From the NCBI GenBank assembly GCA_016808115.1, contig JAEQBH010001383.1, positions 124,001-188,000 of the forward strand: a stretch of DNA of 64,000 nucleotides, in the 5' to 3' direction. The DNA comes from Tetrastigma voinierianum. Its lineage: Eukaryota; Streptophyta; Magnoliopsida; Vitales; Vitaceae. A program made the translations under genes and the position numbers. Of this stretch, positions 21,007-31,300 are shown piece after piece (position 1 is the stretch's first letter; each line of letters begins with the position of its first letter). The notes below the pieces were generated by a model. It was not told the DNA's origin and ran no database searches. It saw only the letters and a program-made list of their open reading frames with translations.

Positions 21007-23430
21007 ATGTCTGTTTCCTCTATTCCCGTAATGTGTTACTACAATGGACATATAGTGAGGACTAATAATGATGTGAAATATGATGGAAACAAAGCTTCCA
21101 TTATGCCTTTGGAAATACGGTTGGCTACATTTGAACAGTGGGTGATATCATATTTTGGCTTTGTGTGGAAGTTCAACTTAGTCCTCAGTGTAGGTATCCT
21201 CTAAAATGTGGAAATAGGTTCCAACCTTTTCTGATATGGAATGACGGATCACATTGCACCTAATGTGAACATGGATTTAACACAAGCGTCATCGAGGAAG
21301 TGGGTGTTTGTTGAGGTCGTTAGAATGCAAATGGCCAGATCGATCTATTGGCGTTACGAAATTGACTAGCAGTTGTGGGCCTAGTAAGCGGTCGATTACT
21401 AGATACAGGAGCATATGGAGATGGTGATGCTTGCGCTTATGAAGGAATATTGATGAATCGTGAAGATGATGATGAATATGATGATGACTTACATGTTCAA
21501 GCTAGATGGACATGTATCATCATTCAGTTCTGAATCGGGTTTTTGGAGAATGAAGGCGGGGATGTTGTCTCTGCCGAATGCATTATCGCTAATGATGTAT
21601 CAATATCGCAGATGATGATGAGGACGGATAAGGTCGGCCTATTCGGTATCACTACCACGACACCTTGTTTTGAACATGTTAAAAACATAGATGTTGTTTC
21701 AAGTGGTTGGACTCCATGGGGCAAAAACTGACCGGTTATGCGATGGTGAATTTAATAGTTGGGCAAGTTTTTGATTCTAAATCAGATTACGAGGGCAGAT
21801 TTACTCAATTGAATCACACGGGAGTTTGTTGTAGTTGCCTCCTCGAAAAAAAGGATGCTCGATCTTAAGATGTAAGAAGGCCGAAGAATGTCAATGTCCA
21901 TGGAAGCTGCGTGGCATGCTTGTGAAAGATACTAGCTTATTTGTGATCAACAAATATAAAGGGTCACATACTTGAAATAGTGTTTGAGCAGAGTATCATC
22001 ATTTGGACTGGTTGGTTCTTTGCCTTTGCTCACAGGTAATAATTAAGGCACAATTTAATTATCCCTTCTTGCTATTGGCGATCGTTATGGAGAAATGGGG
22101 ATATGAAATTTCATATAAAAGAAGCGGATAGGAAATAAGGCATTTTAGACACTTATTTGGTGATTTTTCCCGATCCTTACTCTACGAGATCTCACGTTTG
22201 TTCTTGGCCATAGAACAGAAACCCGATCTGAATGTGCGAACAATGAGACATTCGGTAGTGTTACGGGCATTCAAGCCATCTATTGAAGGTTATAAATTGT
22301 CGTCAGGTACTTAGTATTGACGGTACACATTTGTATAGAGAAGTATAAAGGACATTGTTGATTGCTATGGTACGTGATGGAAATAATCAGTTGTTCTGCG
22401 TGGCATTTGCTATTACGGAAGGCGAATATTGATAGTTGGGGATGGTTCTTGGCATGTATCGGAAATCGAGTAACTCAACGAATGAGTTTGTGTTATATCG
22501 ATAGACATCGAGTATTATAGCGACTATGAAGCGATCCTCGTCTTCGTTGGGATTGCACCATATGCCTATCATAGGATCTGCATGCGTCATCTTGCAAACA
22601 AATTTTATGACCAGCAGATAAAAATTTGTGAAGAATTTGGTATACGGAGGCATTTGTTGCGACAACACCACATAAGATGAATAGGCATATATTTCTGATT
22701 GGGAGAATTAATCTGAAGCTCTGATGGTTAGAGGCGATCCCTCTTAGTTATGGGCACTTTTACATGATGGAGGTCGGGTCGAAGATATGGGATAATGACA
22801 GCGATATGTCGGAGGTATTCTTGATGTTCTTAAAGGGCTGTAGCTTACCAATCACTTTGCATTAGTTCGGTTGACATTTTCATGTGCCGAGTTACTTTGA
22901 TGAAGGAACAGGTGCTGCTGAATTGGCATCGATGACCGGTTACTCCCATATGTTGATGCCAGTCGAGGTCGTGTGGTTAAAGAAATTGCGGTCGATGGAA
23001 ATTGTTCTTCTGATCACTTACAGGCCCGATTCCGCGTAAAGTCAGGAGTGGTCGCATTAAATCACTTGAACTTAAATGTGAGAAATGCACATGGTAAGTG
23101 AGTGTGGTGAGATCCAACCTTGCATCTTACGGCATGCGATTGTTTTCAGTGGTGAAGATGCTTTGCACTCTGCCTGATCTTATTATGACACTTGGCGAAA
23201 CTTGTTTTATCCATATTCAATGAAGATGAGTGGCCTCTTTATGATGGTCCAACGATCGTGGCTCTGAGTCGATGAAGCGGTAAGTCGGTGGTGGAGTCAC
23301 AAATCCAGCCCGTTTGCATAATGCAAACAGACCCGATTGGGAGGGAAAACCAAAGATAAAATGTGGGTTATTTAAACAACTGAAGTCCTGTCAGCGGTCT
23401 TGTAAGTGAAAATCAAGTTTAGTTATAGAT
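21007..23430 (+). pseudogene. MuDR-type MULE transposase (broken)
   Basis: Transposase of a Mutator-like element; the family cuts and pastes the element through its terminal repeats in the nucleus. The start ATG at 21007 gives MSVSSIPVMCYYNGHIVRTN, typical of the amino end. WKLRGMLVKDTSLFVINKYK near 21900-21960 and GSHT match the zinc-binding N-terminal domain. The catalytic domain is clear: SIDGTHLY at 22313 (first catalytic Asp at 22319-22321), LLIAMVRDGNNQLFCVAFAI at 22350-22410, SWGWFLACI near 22436, and YAYHRICMRHLANKFYDQQI from 22561. A SYFDEGTGAAEL piece lies near 22890. A C-terminal zinc knuckle is reduced: KPKIKCGLFKQLKSC at 23350-23394, where the second Cys is F. Many stops and at least eight frameshifts. 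No intact SWIM zinc finger is seen near 23080-23150. Confidence 0.88.
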
Positions 23431-23680
23431 GTGAAGTAAGGCAATTAGTTGTTTGTTTGTAAATGAGGCCTCACCTTTTTTTTGGTTGTTCTGTATAAGA
23501 CTTATGTACTAGCGTTTATTTCTTGTAAACGAGGCCCCGAATATTTTGTAGTTGTCTTATATCAGACTTATTCTATTGAATGAAACATTCTTATTGTACG
23601 TGTTTATTGTAAATTGTCGCTGTAATTAATGTTGACAACCATGTTGACAATTATCTTTGGATTTGTTATATCTTATAGAC

Positions 23681-25971
23681 ATGGCGTTCAGGGGGATTCA
23701 TGATGCGGATCCGTCGGATACATCTTGTCTTGCTATTGCAGACGGGACAGATCACCTTAGTAGATCTGACAGTGCATTAATTTGTTAATTAGCCGATTCT
23801 TATTAGTAGTTGTAACATGTAGTTATACATAACCACTTTTAAATTTGGATGTTTCGTTTGCTTGACGGGGAGATCCTCCGCCCTCGGCGGCCAGGATGAG
23901 AGCCTTCATGAGTATGTGGAGGATGGATATTGGTTGACCATACGTGATTAGGTGCAGTTTTCTGGTATATACCGTTTGGGCCACCTCGCGATCGATTGGC
24001 CACTTATCACCTCACTCGTCGAGAGATGGCGGCCCGAGACACACACTTTTCATGTGCCAGTAGGGGAGATGATGATTACCTTACAGAACGTCGCAATCCT
24101 CCTTGGCCTTCGTATCCATGGCCGAGCAATCACTGGCACATGTGTGTTCGATGTGGCGGCCGGTGTGCCGGAGAGTTGCTGGTGTCATCCTTTGCGTGAT
24201 GCTATCGAAAGAGCCTTATCTCCTTGCGGTGGTTATGTTTCAGTTATCACCCGCCCTGATGCGAGATGAGGTCACATTAGGCGTTGTGCGAGTGGAGTTC
24301 ATCATAGCGATCGGATCAACATTTACGGACGAGAAGGGTGTGCATGTTCCCATGCTTTCTCAGCTCTTTGCGGTTGGCTGCTGCGACATATAGTTGGGGT
24401 GGTCTGATTACTACTTTTTATATCTGCATGAGTTATCACAGAACCAGCTTGGATAAATGGCGGGTGGTATTAGCGGTTGTAATGCAGCTCATCTAGTATG
24501 TAATAGCGGGAATGTGTGTTGTGTATGGATGAATTGGAACGCTTATGCCCCATATTACTCGTAGTCGACCCCATTGAGTCATTGAGACTTGTTGGTCGGT
24601 ATTTTTTGTATATGTTGTATTTTGGGTAGACCTCGCCGATGCAAAGAATTTCTGCCGGAATTTCGTTAAATTATGGGTCTAGGAAAGTTACGATTTATAT
24701 TTTTTCATACGCAATATAAAAACTTCATTTTTACCCGCTTTCTGTATTCGGCTATGGTCATGGGAGGGCGCACGTCGGGCGGCCGATTTTGGGCGACCAC
24801 TGCGCGGATCTAGCACCACCACCAGCTCATGCCTTGCTGATGCCGATGTCGATGTTGGGGATGGTGACTGCACGGTATCCACGATGGATTACCGACACAT
24901 GCTCCCGGTGAGCGGAGGAATTAGGCCGCTCTTCCGCACTTTCGGGTGTAGGTGGAGAGTACCTTTGATACGGTGCACAGCCCACATGGTGTGCTCCTCC
25001 CTATCTAGAATCGGCTAGATGCACGGACTCCCCGATCGAGGGTAATGTTTATGTAAAACTATATGGTTCTATATTAATTATATTCATATTCCTGTAAAAT
25101 TTATTGACATAAAGTGTTCACATGTAGGTCTCATGGCGGCCCGTACGTGGGAGAGTTATGACCGACTCCCATATATGCGCAGCTGATCGGGAGATCTGGC
25201 GGACAGTAATCACCAGCTCATGTTTGAGATTGTTGAGTGGCATCGTCGAGGAAGAGAGTCTGCTGGCGATTTAGGATGGGAGATACCTCGGCTTGCTGCT
25301 ACGACAACCCGGAGTTGCATCTGATGGATACACGTGGGCGGTACGAAGCGATTGAGCGGCGTATCATGCACCATACATAGCATTATGGGAGGCAGCGGCG
25401 GCCCGGGATCATCACTTCACCCCTATGTTGGGTTTGATGGACTTTCATGATTCCTATGCGGGTGGTATCGTCATTATTGGCGTTTTTATGACCTGCGTGC
25501 ATAGGGATGACATGAGGTTCCATACTACAGCCGGTAGTATGGATCTTTTGGTAAGTTAGAGTCATGTGTTTCTAAAATATTTTACCTAATTTTAATTAAT
25601 AGATTATGTAATTATAATTCTTTCTTTGGTTCCCACTCAGATCGCGCCATAGTGTGCAACCATTCGCTCGGATTCACGATACCCCTGGTGCTTTATGCCC
25701 ATTACATCATAATGCCGTCCAGTTGTTACGAATCGGTGAAGACACGTCGCATCGCCGGAGTACACTCGGGAAGGCTTCGACATCACATGAGCCATTTATT
25801 GGACCTCGGTGTCATCCACACCATCAACGTATGCAGCGGATTCGAGGTAGAGGGGAGAGGAGAGGAGAGGGAGGGGTTGATCGCAGAGGTGAGTGCTCGA
25901 GATGGGTAGATTGGTCATGGTCAGGGCCGGTGAGGCGGTCTAGGTACACTGGCCAGGCTAATACTACTTGA
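23681..25971 (+). pseudogene. Plant mobile domain (PMD, MAIN-like) gene carried by the MULE (broken)
   Basis: Follows the transposase by 250 bp on the same strand. A start ATG at 23681 (MAFRGIHDADPSD) lies just after a TTATAG splice-acceptor-like site. The conserved core is in one open stretch: QFSGIYRLGHLAIDWPLITS then LVERWRPETHTFHVPVGEMM and ITLQNVAILLGLRIHGRAIT (23952-24180), diagnostic of the PMD (aminotransferase-like plant mobile domain) family. Later pieces are diverged: SYDRLP (about 25150), LMFEIVEWHRRGRE (about 25225), RYEAIERRIMHH (about 25340). The end is basic, with RIRGRGERRGEG (25837-25872). Host PMD proteins MAIN and MAIL1 act in plant cell division and gene and transposon silencing. 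The role of transposon-borne copies is not established. Frameshifts throughout, and a piece of LTR-like sequence at 24617-24690 interrupts it. Confidence 0.82.
24617..24690 (+). repeat. Short LTR-E-like segment inside the PMD gene
   Basis: GTATTTTGGGTAGACCTCGC ... TTCTGCC ... GTTAAAT-TATGGGTCTAGG is similar (about 70-75 percent by eye) to 13180-13252 in LTR-E. The similarity stops abruptly on both sides. Confidence 0.65.
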
Positions 25972-27171
25972 TGCCCTCTATACTTACCACTCCACAGAAG
26001 CGGGTTATACACACCTACACATCACCTTGCATACCCGCTCCACATTGACACGTCACCTTCCCACACCCGCACATTACACATCACCTTCCATTACTCCCAC
26101 AGGACTTATGCGTCTATACCTTATCGGTGTCGTGAGCCGACCCTCGTAGCATTAGATATCCATTGTCGTCACACCTTTTACCATCCCATACATTGCCTCC
26201 CACAGATGATACCATCGTTGACCTTTTTACACGAGTGGGACGGAGCTTCCCGGCTAAATGACCTCGTACTCGTACATTGACTACTCCATCCATCGGATGC
26301 CTTGGCTCCATCGGCTTCCTCGGCTCCATCGACTCCTGACTCGAATCTGGTTCCACGGGACCACTATTGAGTCGTGAGTACATTTATTTTAGGCGTCGTC
26401 CTAAGAGAAATATAAAGGCGCCATCTTGTGGGACACATTAATACATATTATTTTTATATATGAAAATTTGTATAAAATGTTTTAATATATTTAAATGGTT
26501 TTGGTATATGCATGATTTGGTACATACAATGTTTTGGTACATAAATGTTTTGGTATATGCATGATTCGGTACATTTACAACAAAACAAAAACAACAACCA
26601 AGATGGCATAGTGGAACATAAGAATAGCACCAAAGTTCAATATTGGGTCTTGGTGACGATCTACGGGGATTATGGATGAGCATTAGAATTGAACAAAGTT
26701 GAGTTTGTCACAAAAAATCCACATACATAAATGCATCATATATTCGAGAGAATCAAGGTCAGATTCCCCCTTTAGAGCCAGCCCGGACACGAGTAGAGTC
26801 AGCTAGCCCTAGCAGGCGTTTTGAACCATCGAGCAGCTCAGGCAGATGGGGTTGTTGGAATCGGATGATGCAGGTCTTAACATACGGGTCACTAGGTGGG
26901 CCCAATCCACGTGTCATAATAAAGCTAGAGATTCTTTTGGATTATATTAGGTTTAAACATTAAATTATTTCATTTTATAAAATTGTAAATATTATTATAG
27001 TACACTTATATTTAATAATATCAAGTATTAAAGATAAATATTTCAAAAAAGCGGTATTTGCTAAAAATATTATTTAAAATGTTTAATAATATCAGTATTT
27101 GCTAAAGGTAAATCGATTCTACTTGGCGGCCATTATCAAACTCATTCACAAGCATGAATTTGGAAACTAGG
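25972..27171 (+). other. MULE 3' non-coding region
   Basis: No recognisable protein. 26010-26130 has repeated CACACC and CACATCACCTT words. 26440-26580 is AT-rich with a 27-bp direct repeat. 26740-26940 may be a diverged remnant of coding sequence (GC-richer), but no family was recognised. 26940-27110 is AT-rich with a repeated TTTAATAATATCA(A)GTATT word. Confidence 0.5.
26499..26574 (+). repeat. 27-bp direct repeat
   Basis: TTTTGGTATATGCATGATTT-GGTACAT at 26499-26525 and 26548-26574 with one mismatch (T/C). A further partial TTTTGGTACATA lies between them. Confidence 0.85.
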
Positions 27172-27224
27172 CTTAAATTTTGGATTTTTATTCTAAGGCA
27201 CTATTCAAGTCCAAAACTTCGTCT
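27172..27224 (-). repeat. Second copy of the MULE terminal inverted repeat
   Basis: The reverse complement reads GACGAAGTTTTGGACTTGAA-TAGTGCC...AATAAAAATCC, aligning with both the left end (19600-19660) and 30337-30295. Same orientation as the 30.3-kb copy. Confidence 0.6.
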
Positions 27225-27618
27225 TTTAACTAAATAATAATAATAATAAAAAAATACTAAGGTCAATTACCCGATAACATCATTCTTTTTTCTTTTTCTT
27301 TTATAACATCATCGTCTGATTAGATACAAATTTATAAGCGTGTTACTGTACAAGAGTGTTGTCTTGAGTGTTGTGATTCTCTAATTTGTTAAACCATGCA
27401 TGGATCACGTAAAACATTAAACTAATTATTATTTAGTTTTTCTTCAAATAAAAACATATATTAATTGTGAACAAAGTTATTTTACAATAAAATAGTGATG
27501 TTATTTTGTCAAAATGTGCTTAAAAAGTGGATGAAGGATTAGATTTCCAAATTCATGTTTCAAAAGGGTTTTTTTATGTTTTAAATCACCATTTTTTCAA
27601 TTCGGTCACGATCGTTCT
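27225..27618. other. AT-rich MULE-end spacer, left of LTR-A
   Basis: Contains (AAT)n-like and poly-T stretches (27235-27310). The last 40 bases (AAATCACCATTTTTTCAATTC-GGT) are repeated at 30040-30065 beyond LTR-A. No coding sequence. Confidence 0.6.
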
Positions 27619-29950
27619 TGTCACGCCCAGATTCATTCGACGGTGCGGATAGACCAGTTCAGGAATGCGAGAACATATCTTAAGGACTCTTTACAGCAAT
27701 TAGACATTGGTATATCCAAGTCTTATAATATATCACATCATATACAAATATCAAAAATAAAACTACTGCAAGTAGTGGAGTTCTCAGTGTCACACATATA
27801 CAATACTGAGTCCCATTACATATTCAAAAACTATACATTTACAATTATTGATCAGAGTGCGGAACCTACAATGATGAACCCCTAGTCGTGTGTTGGCCCT
27901 GAAGAATGCGGAAGTTCTCGGACGTCTTCTCCTGTACCTACACGGATTAAAAACCCGTGCTAAGCTTTACGCTTAGTGGGAAACATATATAACATGCATG
28001 TACAAGTTCATATTTAGCATATATGATAACGGATATTGGAAATTAGACATGCATATCATAGATTTATCACGATTAATTATACTTATTCTTATATAAGTAC
28101 CAGTAGGTACTTCACGGGTTCATTATCTGGGGAAATTTGTCAGAATCACTCTTGGACTTATCTTGTACTCTGGGACTTATAATTATTCAAGTCTCAGAGT
28201 AGGAGTTCTGAGCTCTCATATTCGCAAATACACATTATGTATTCTGAGATCAAACGTGAAGCCTTCATGTTCTCTTATTCATTATTCAAGTTATTATCAT
28301 ATAATTATGGAAATACCTAGATAATAATAATAAATGAGTAAGACATAGCACAATGAGTATCCAAAGATGCTACAGTCTTGAAGTGTCATAACACAAGCGG
28401 GAGTGCCAAAGCAAGTGAGAAGTCTTAGTCGCGCTGTCAGAAGTCTGGGAAGTGCTAATGTCAGAAACGCGATCGAGTCTTGGTCGCACTAATCGGAGTC
28501 TGAAGTACTAATGTCTTAGAAGCACGATCAGAGTGTCGCACCTGTCGGAAAATCTTGTGTCTTAATAATTGGTCTTAGGCATTTTTATAATTATATGACT
28601 TCCGTAACTTACTATTTTATAATAGGGCATTCTTAGCCATATTATGTGTTGCGATAGATCGTATTACTCATTTTAGAGTCTTAACTTCATATTTTGACCC
28701 TATGTCCTTATACTCCTTTAAAGCTAAGGTGCTGAGGTTCTATTCGACTGGAATCACCCGATTCGAATATAGGAACTCGAGATTCACGTCAGAAACTGGA
28801 CTTCTCTATGATTAAGCGATGCGGAAATGGGCACTGTAGCCTACTTGGAGTGAAATATTTCGACCCCTTAGAGTCAGAATTTGGCAATCTTTCTCTTTAA
28901 GTTTGGTTTTCCTTGAAGTCTATTTTAAGTGTACTGAATCACTCCATCCCGGATAGAAATGAAAGTTATGGCGAAATACAAAAAGCTGGTCAAAATTGGA
29001 AAACGAGAACAAGTTCTACCGGTAGAACTTAACTTCTCTACCGATAGGACTTGGCCAAAAATGACGGAGATCGAAGTTCTCTGGGGTGAACTTAGCTTCT
29101 CACCAGGTAGAAGACGCAGAGAATGCCAGAATGGGTGTTTTCTCGCGTTACTAAGCTGACTTTAATGTGGATCGCTCCTTCTCGCATATAAATAAATTCC
29201 AATTCGCTTGGAATCTGCTTTTATTAATTCATCTTTCATTTCGTCTTCTTTCAAACCTTTCCATATGAATTTCTCCCAAAATCATTTCAATATGAGTGCT
29301 AACCCATACACAAGCTAAACTCAAGTTTGACAGGGTTTACCAAGCCACAACTCAATTCTTAATATTTAACCATGAGTCCAATATGAGAGGATTCCTACTT
29401 TCTTGTGGATTTAGAGTATTTACCAACCTACCTTCAATAAATCTTTGATTAGGAAGAAATCCTAACAAACCTAAGATTTGGAACTCATAAAGCCTCTCTA
29501 GAATCCCCTTACAAAATCCATGTGATTCATAATAGAGTTCATATCAAGGTTAGATCCATACCTTTGATCTTGGTTATCAGCACTTCATATTCTTCTTTTG
29601 CTCTCCTCTCTCTCTCTCTCTCTCTGAGTTTCCTCCCAATTTGAGACCAAATTTGGTCTTTAAAATCCCATGCTTTTCTAAGGCCATGTTTGGCCATCAA
29701 AAACCATTTTGGGTTAAGTTGCTTTATTGCCTTTTGTCCTCAACTTCCCTTAATTACATTTTAACTCTTAACATTTATACTTTGGCCTCTAATTATATTA
29801 ACCGTGTCTTTTGATGTCTTTCTTTTGGACAATTTACGGTTTTGTCCTTATAATTTGCATAACCCAGAGTTTCTAAGTTTTATATTTTATGATTGGTGTA
29901 CAACATGCCTAACATGTTGAAAATAAGCGAGGTATATTTCGAGTGTTACA
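27619..29950 (+). mobile_element. Solo LTR of a chromovirus-type element (LTR-A), 2332 bp
   Basis: Starts TGTCACGCCCAGATTC and ends TATTTCGAGTGTTACA. It shares its ends and blocks with LTR-B in inverse orientation: CGTGCTAAGC...TAGTGGGAAACATA at 27955-27990, a GAAGTCTATTTTAAGT segment at 28916, a CT-rich segment at 29590-29630, and TTTTGTCCTCAACTTCC near 29737. Subrepeats of about 60 bp with GTGCTAATGTC / GTACTAATGTC occur at 28420-28540. Flanks GTTCT and GGTTA are at best a decayed duplication. No internal domain. It splits one unit of an A-rich repeat of the MULE end. Confidence 0.75.
29606..29625 (+). repeat. (CT)n microsatellite in LTR-A
   Basis: About ten CT units within the CT-rich segment near the LTR end. 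Confidence 0.9.
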
Positions 29951-30150
29951 GGTTACGATCTGAGTTGAATTGAGTGAGATGTTATGATGATCACGAAAAA
30001 AAAACAAAACAAAATACAAGGTTGGATTTAAACAAAATGTTTAAATCACCATTTTTTCAATTCAGTGCGATCGTTTTGATCTACAAGGTTGGCTTGAGTG
30101 AGATGTTCACAAGTGATGCAGAAAAAAAAAACAAAACAAAAAAGAAAGCT
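29951..30150 (+). repeat. A-rich direct repeats at the MULE right end
   Basis: Two units of about 120 bp, each with AAATCACCATTTTTTCAATTC, a CGATCGTT word, TTGAGTGAGATGTT and a (A)9-10-CAAAACAAAA tract. The first unit is split between 27579-27618 and 29951-30015 by LTR-A. The second is 30036-30145. Confidence 0.75.
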
Positions 30151-30154
30151 CAAT

Positions 30155-30177
30155 GGCCGTCGTTGTGAACGACGGCC
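30155..30177. repeat. Perfect hairpin, right copy
   Basis: Arms GGCCGTCGTT and AACGACGGCC, loop GTG, same reading direction as the copy at 19709. A mutated tandem copy (GTAGGCGTTGTGAGCGTAGGC) lies 40 bp to the right, near 30196-30216. Confidence 0.95.
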
Positions 30178-30294
30178 TTTTAGAGATATTCAATAGTAGG
30201 CGTTGTGAGCGTAGGCGCTGAGATATCACAGAAGACGATCTGTAACCAGCCTTATTTAGTTTGGGCGTATTTTTGCCAGGTCTTATATTTTGGA

Positions 30295-30337
30295 TTTTTT
30301 ATTTCGAAAGTACTATTCTAGTACAAAACTCGTGCCT
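30295..30337 (-). repeat. MULE right terminal inverted repeat (part)
   Basis: The complement reads AGGCACGAGTTTTGTACTAG-AATAGTACTTTCGAAATAAAAAATCC, the inverse partner of 19600-19660. Confidence 0.7.
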
Positions 30338-31300
30338 ATGTTAGAAAAAGTGAAGTGGCACGCGTGGACCTCATATTTGGCGGATGCGGAAGGGGACTGA
30401 TGGAATTCGGACAATCTTGCCGACATCATTGCCACTCGAAGTCGACGAGACCGGGCGACTAGTGTAATAGCCATCGGTGATGGCTTCGTGGCGCAGCCCC
30501 AATCAGATCTACTCACTCGTCTGCAGTCTGCGATCTCGGGCAGCCTATCAGCTGCTGGATGAAGTTGTTAACGGCTGCGATGTGCTCCTGTAATGCCCTC
30601 CATGGATGATTGACTACGCTCCAACACTTGAGTGGGAGATGGGGGACTGCAACCACCTACCCCTTTGAAGTGTAATACAAATCACCACCTAATACCTTCC
30701 AACCCCGTCAAGTTGACCTCACAGATGGTCTCAAAGGCAACGACACTCGTTGCCACAAGAGAGATATTAGAGCTCTGTTTAGGGGAAAAGGGCTTTGAGA
30801 GCATCCTTTCTGATACCTTCTTCCTTTCAAACATCAACTCGAGTTTAAATTAAATTAGATAATTTAAAGAGAAACCTAATCTAAATTCAATTTAAGTTGA
30901 ATTGAAGTTGAAAAAAAATATAATCAAAGTCTAATTAATTTTTTCAGCACTTAATTTTTCATTTTATCAATCAGGGCCTTAATTAATTGAGTTTAGATGG
31001 AATTGAAACAAGTCTAAGGATTTTTAAGGAATATGCAAAGAGTGACGAACCTAGAAAATAAGTTAAGTGGAGCAAAAATTATATTAAGTGGGGCAAAAAT
31101 TATAAGGTTGTGTTTTATTTCCAAAAAGTAGAGAAAAAAATGTCAAATAAAATTATTTTTTTCATGTTTACTTGTCTAATAAAAAAAGTGGAACATTGAT
31201 AGGGTTTGAAAAAATGGAAACATGGGCCAGCTAGCCAAGCCCGAGGAAGAGCACGCCCATTGAACACTCGGGCCTTTGATGACCAGGACCACAGCTACAG
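30338..31300. other. Unassigned sequence between the MULE and the minus-strand chromovirus
   Basis: The longest open stretches (30313-30516 minus, 30632-30853 plus) show no recognisable family. 30860-31200 is very AT-rich. AAGTGGAGCAAAAATTATAT and AAGTGGGGCAAAAATTATA form a short direct repeat at about 31065-31105. I see no convincing gene. Confidence 0.5.

Larger units (their letters stand above)
19600..30337 (+). mobile_element. Mutator-like element (MULE) with transposase and plant mobile domain gene; contains LTR-A
   Basis: A class II DNA transposon. The left end region 19600-19660 (GCGAGTTTTGTC...AAATAGTACTTT...AAATAAAAAATCC) is inverted at 30337-30295 (complement reads CACGAGTTTTGTAC...AATAGTACTTTCGAAATAAAAAATCC). 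Between them, on the plus strand, lie a leader with intron-like sequence, a MuDR-type transposase and a PMD gene. Solo LTR-A (27619-29950) is a later insertion. The outermost ends and the 9-11-bp target duplication typical of MULEs were not identified, so borders are approximate. Confidence 0.75.

Noticed and set aside
22387..22671. 94-aa minus-strand frame across the MULE transposase
   Set aside because: The plus strand carries the conserved transposase blocks, so the minus frame is a shadow.
30632..30853. 73-aa frame MGDGGLQPPTPL as a possible host gene exon
   Set aside because: No family recognised, no splice context or neighbours that support a gene, and adjacent DNA is AT-rich repeat remnant.
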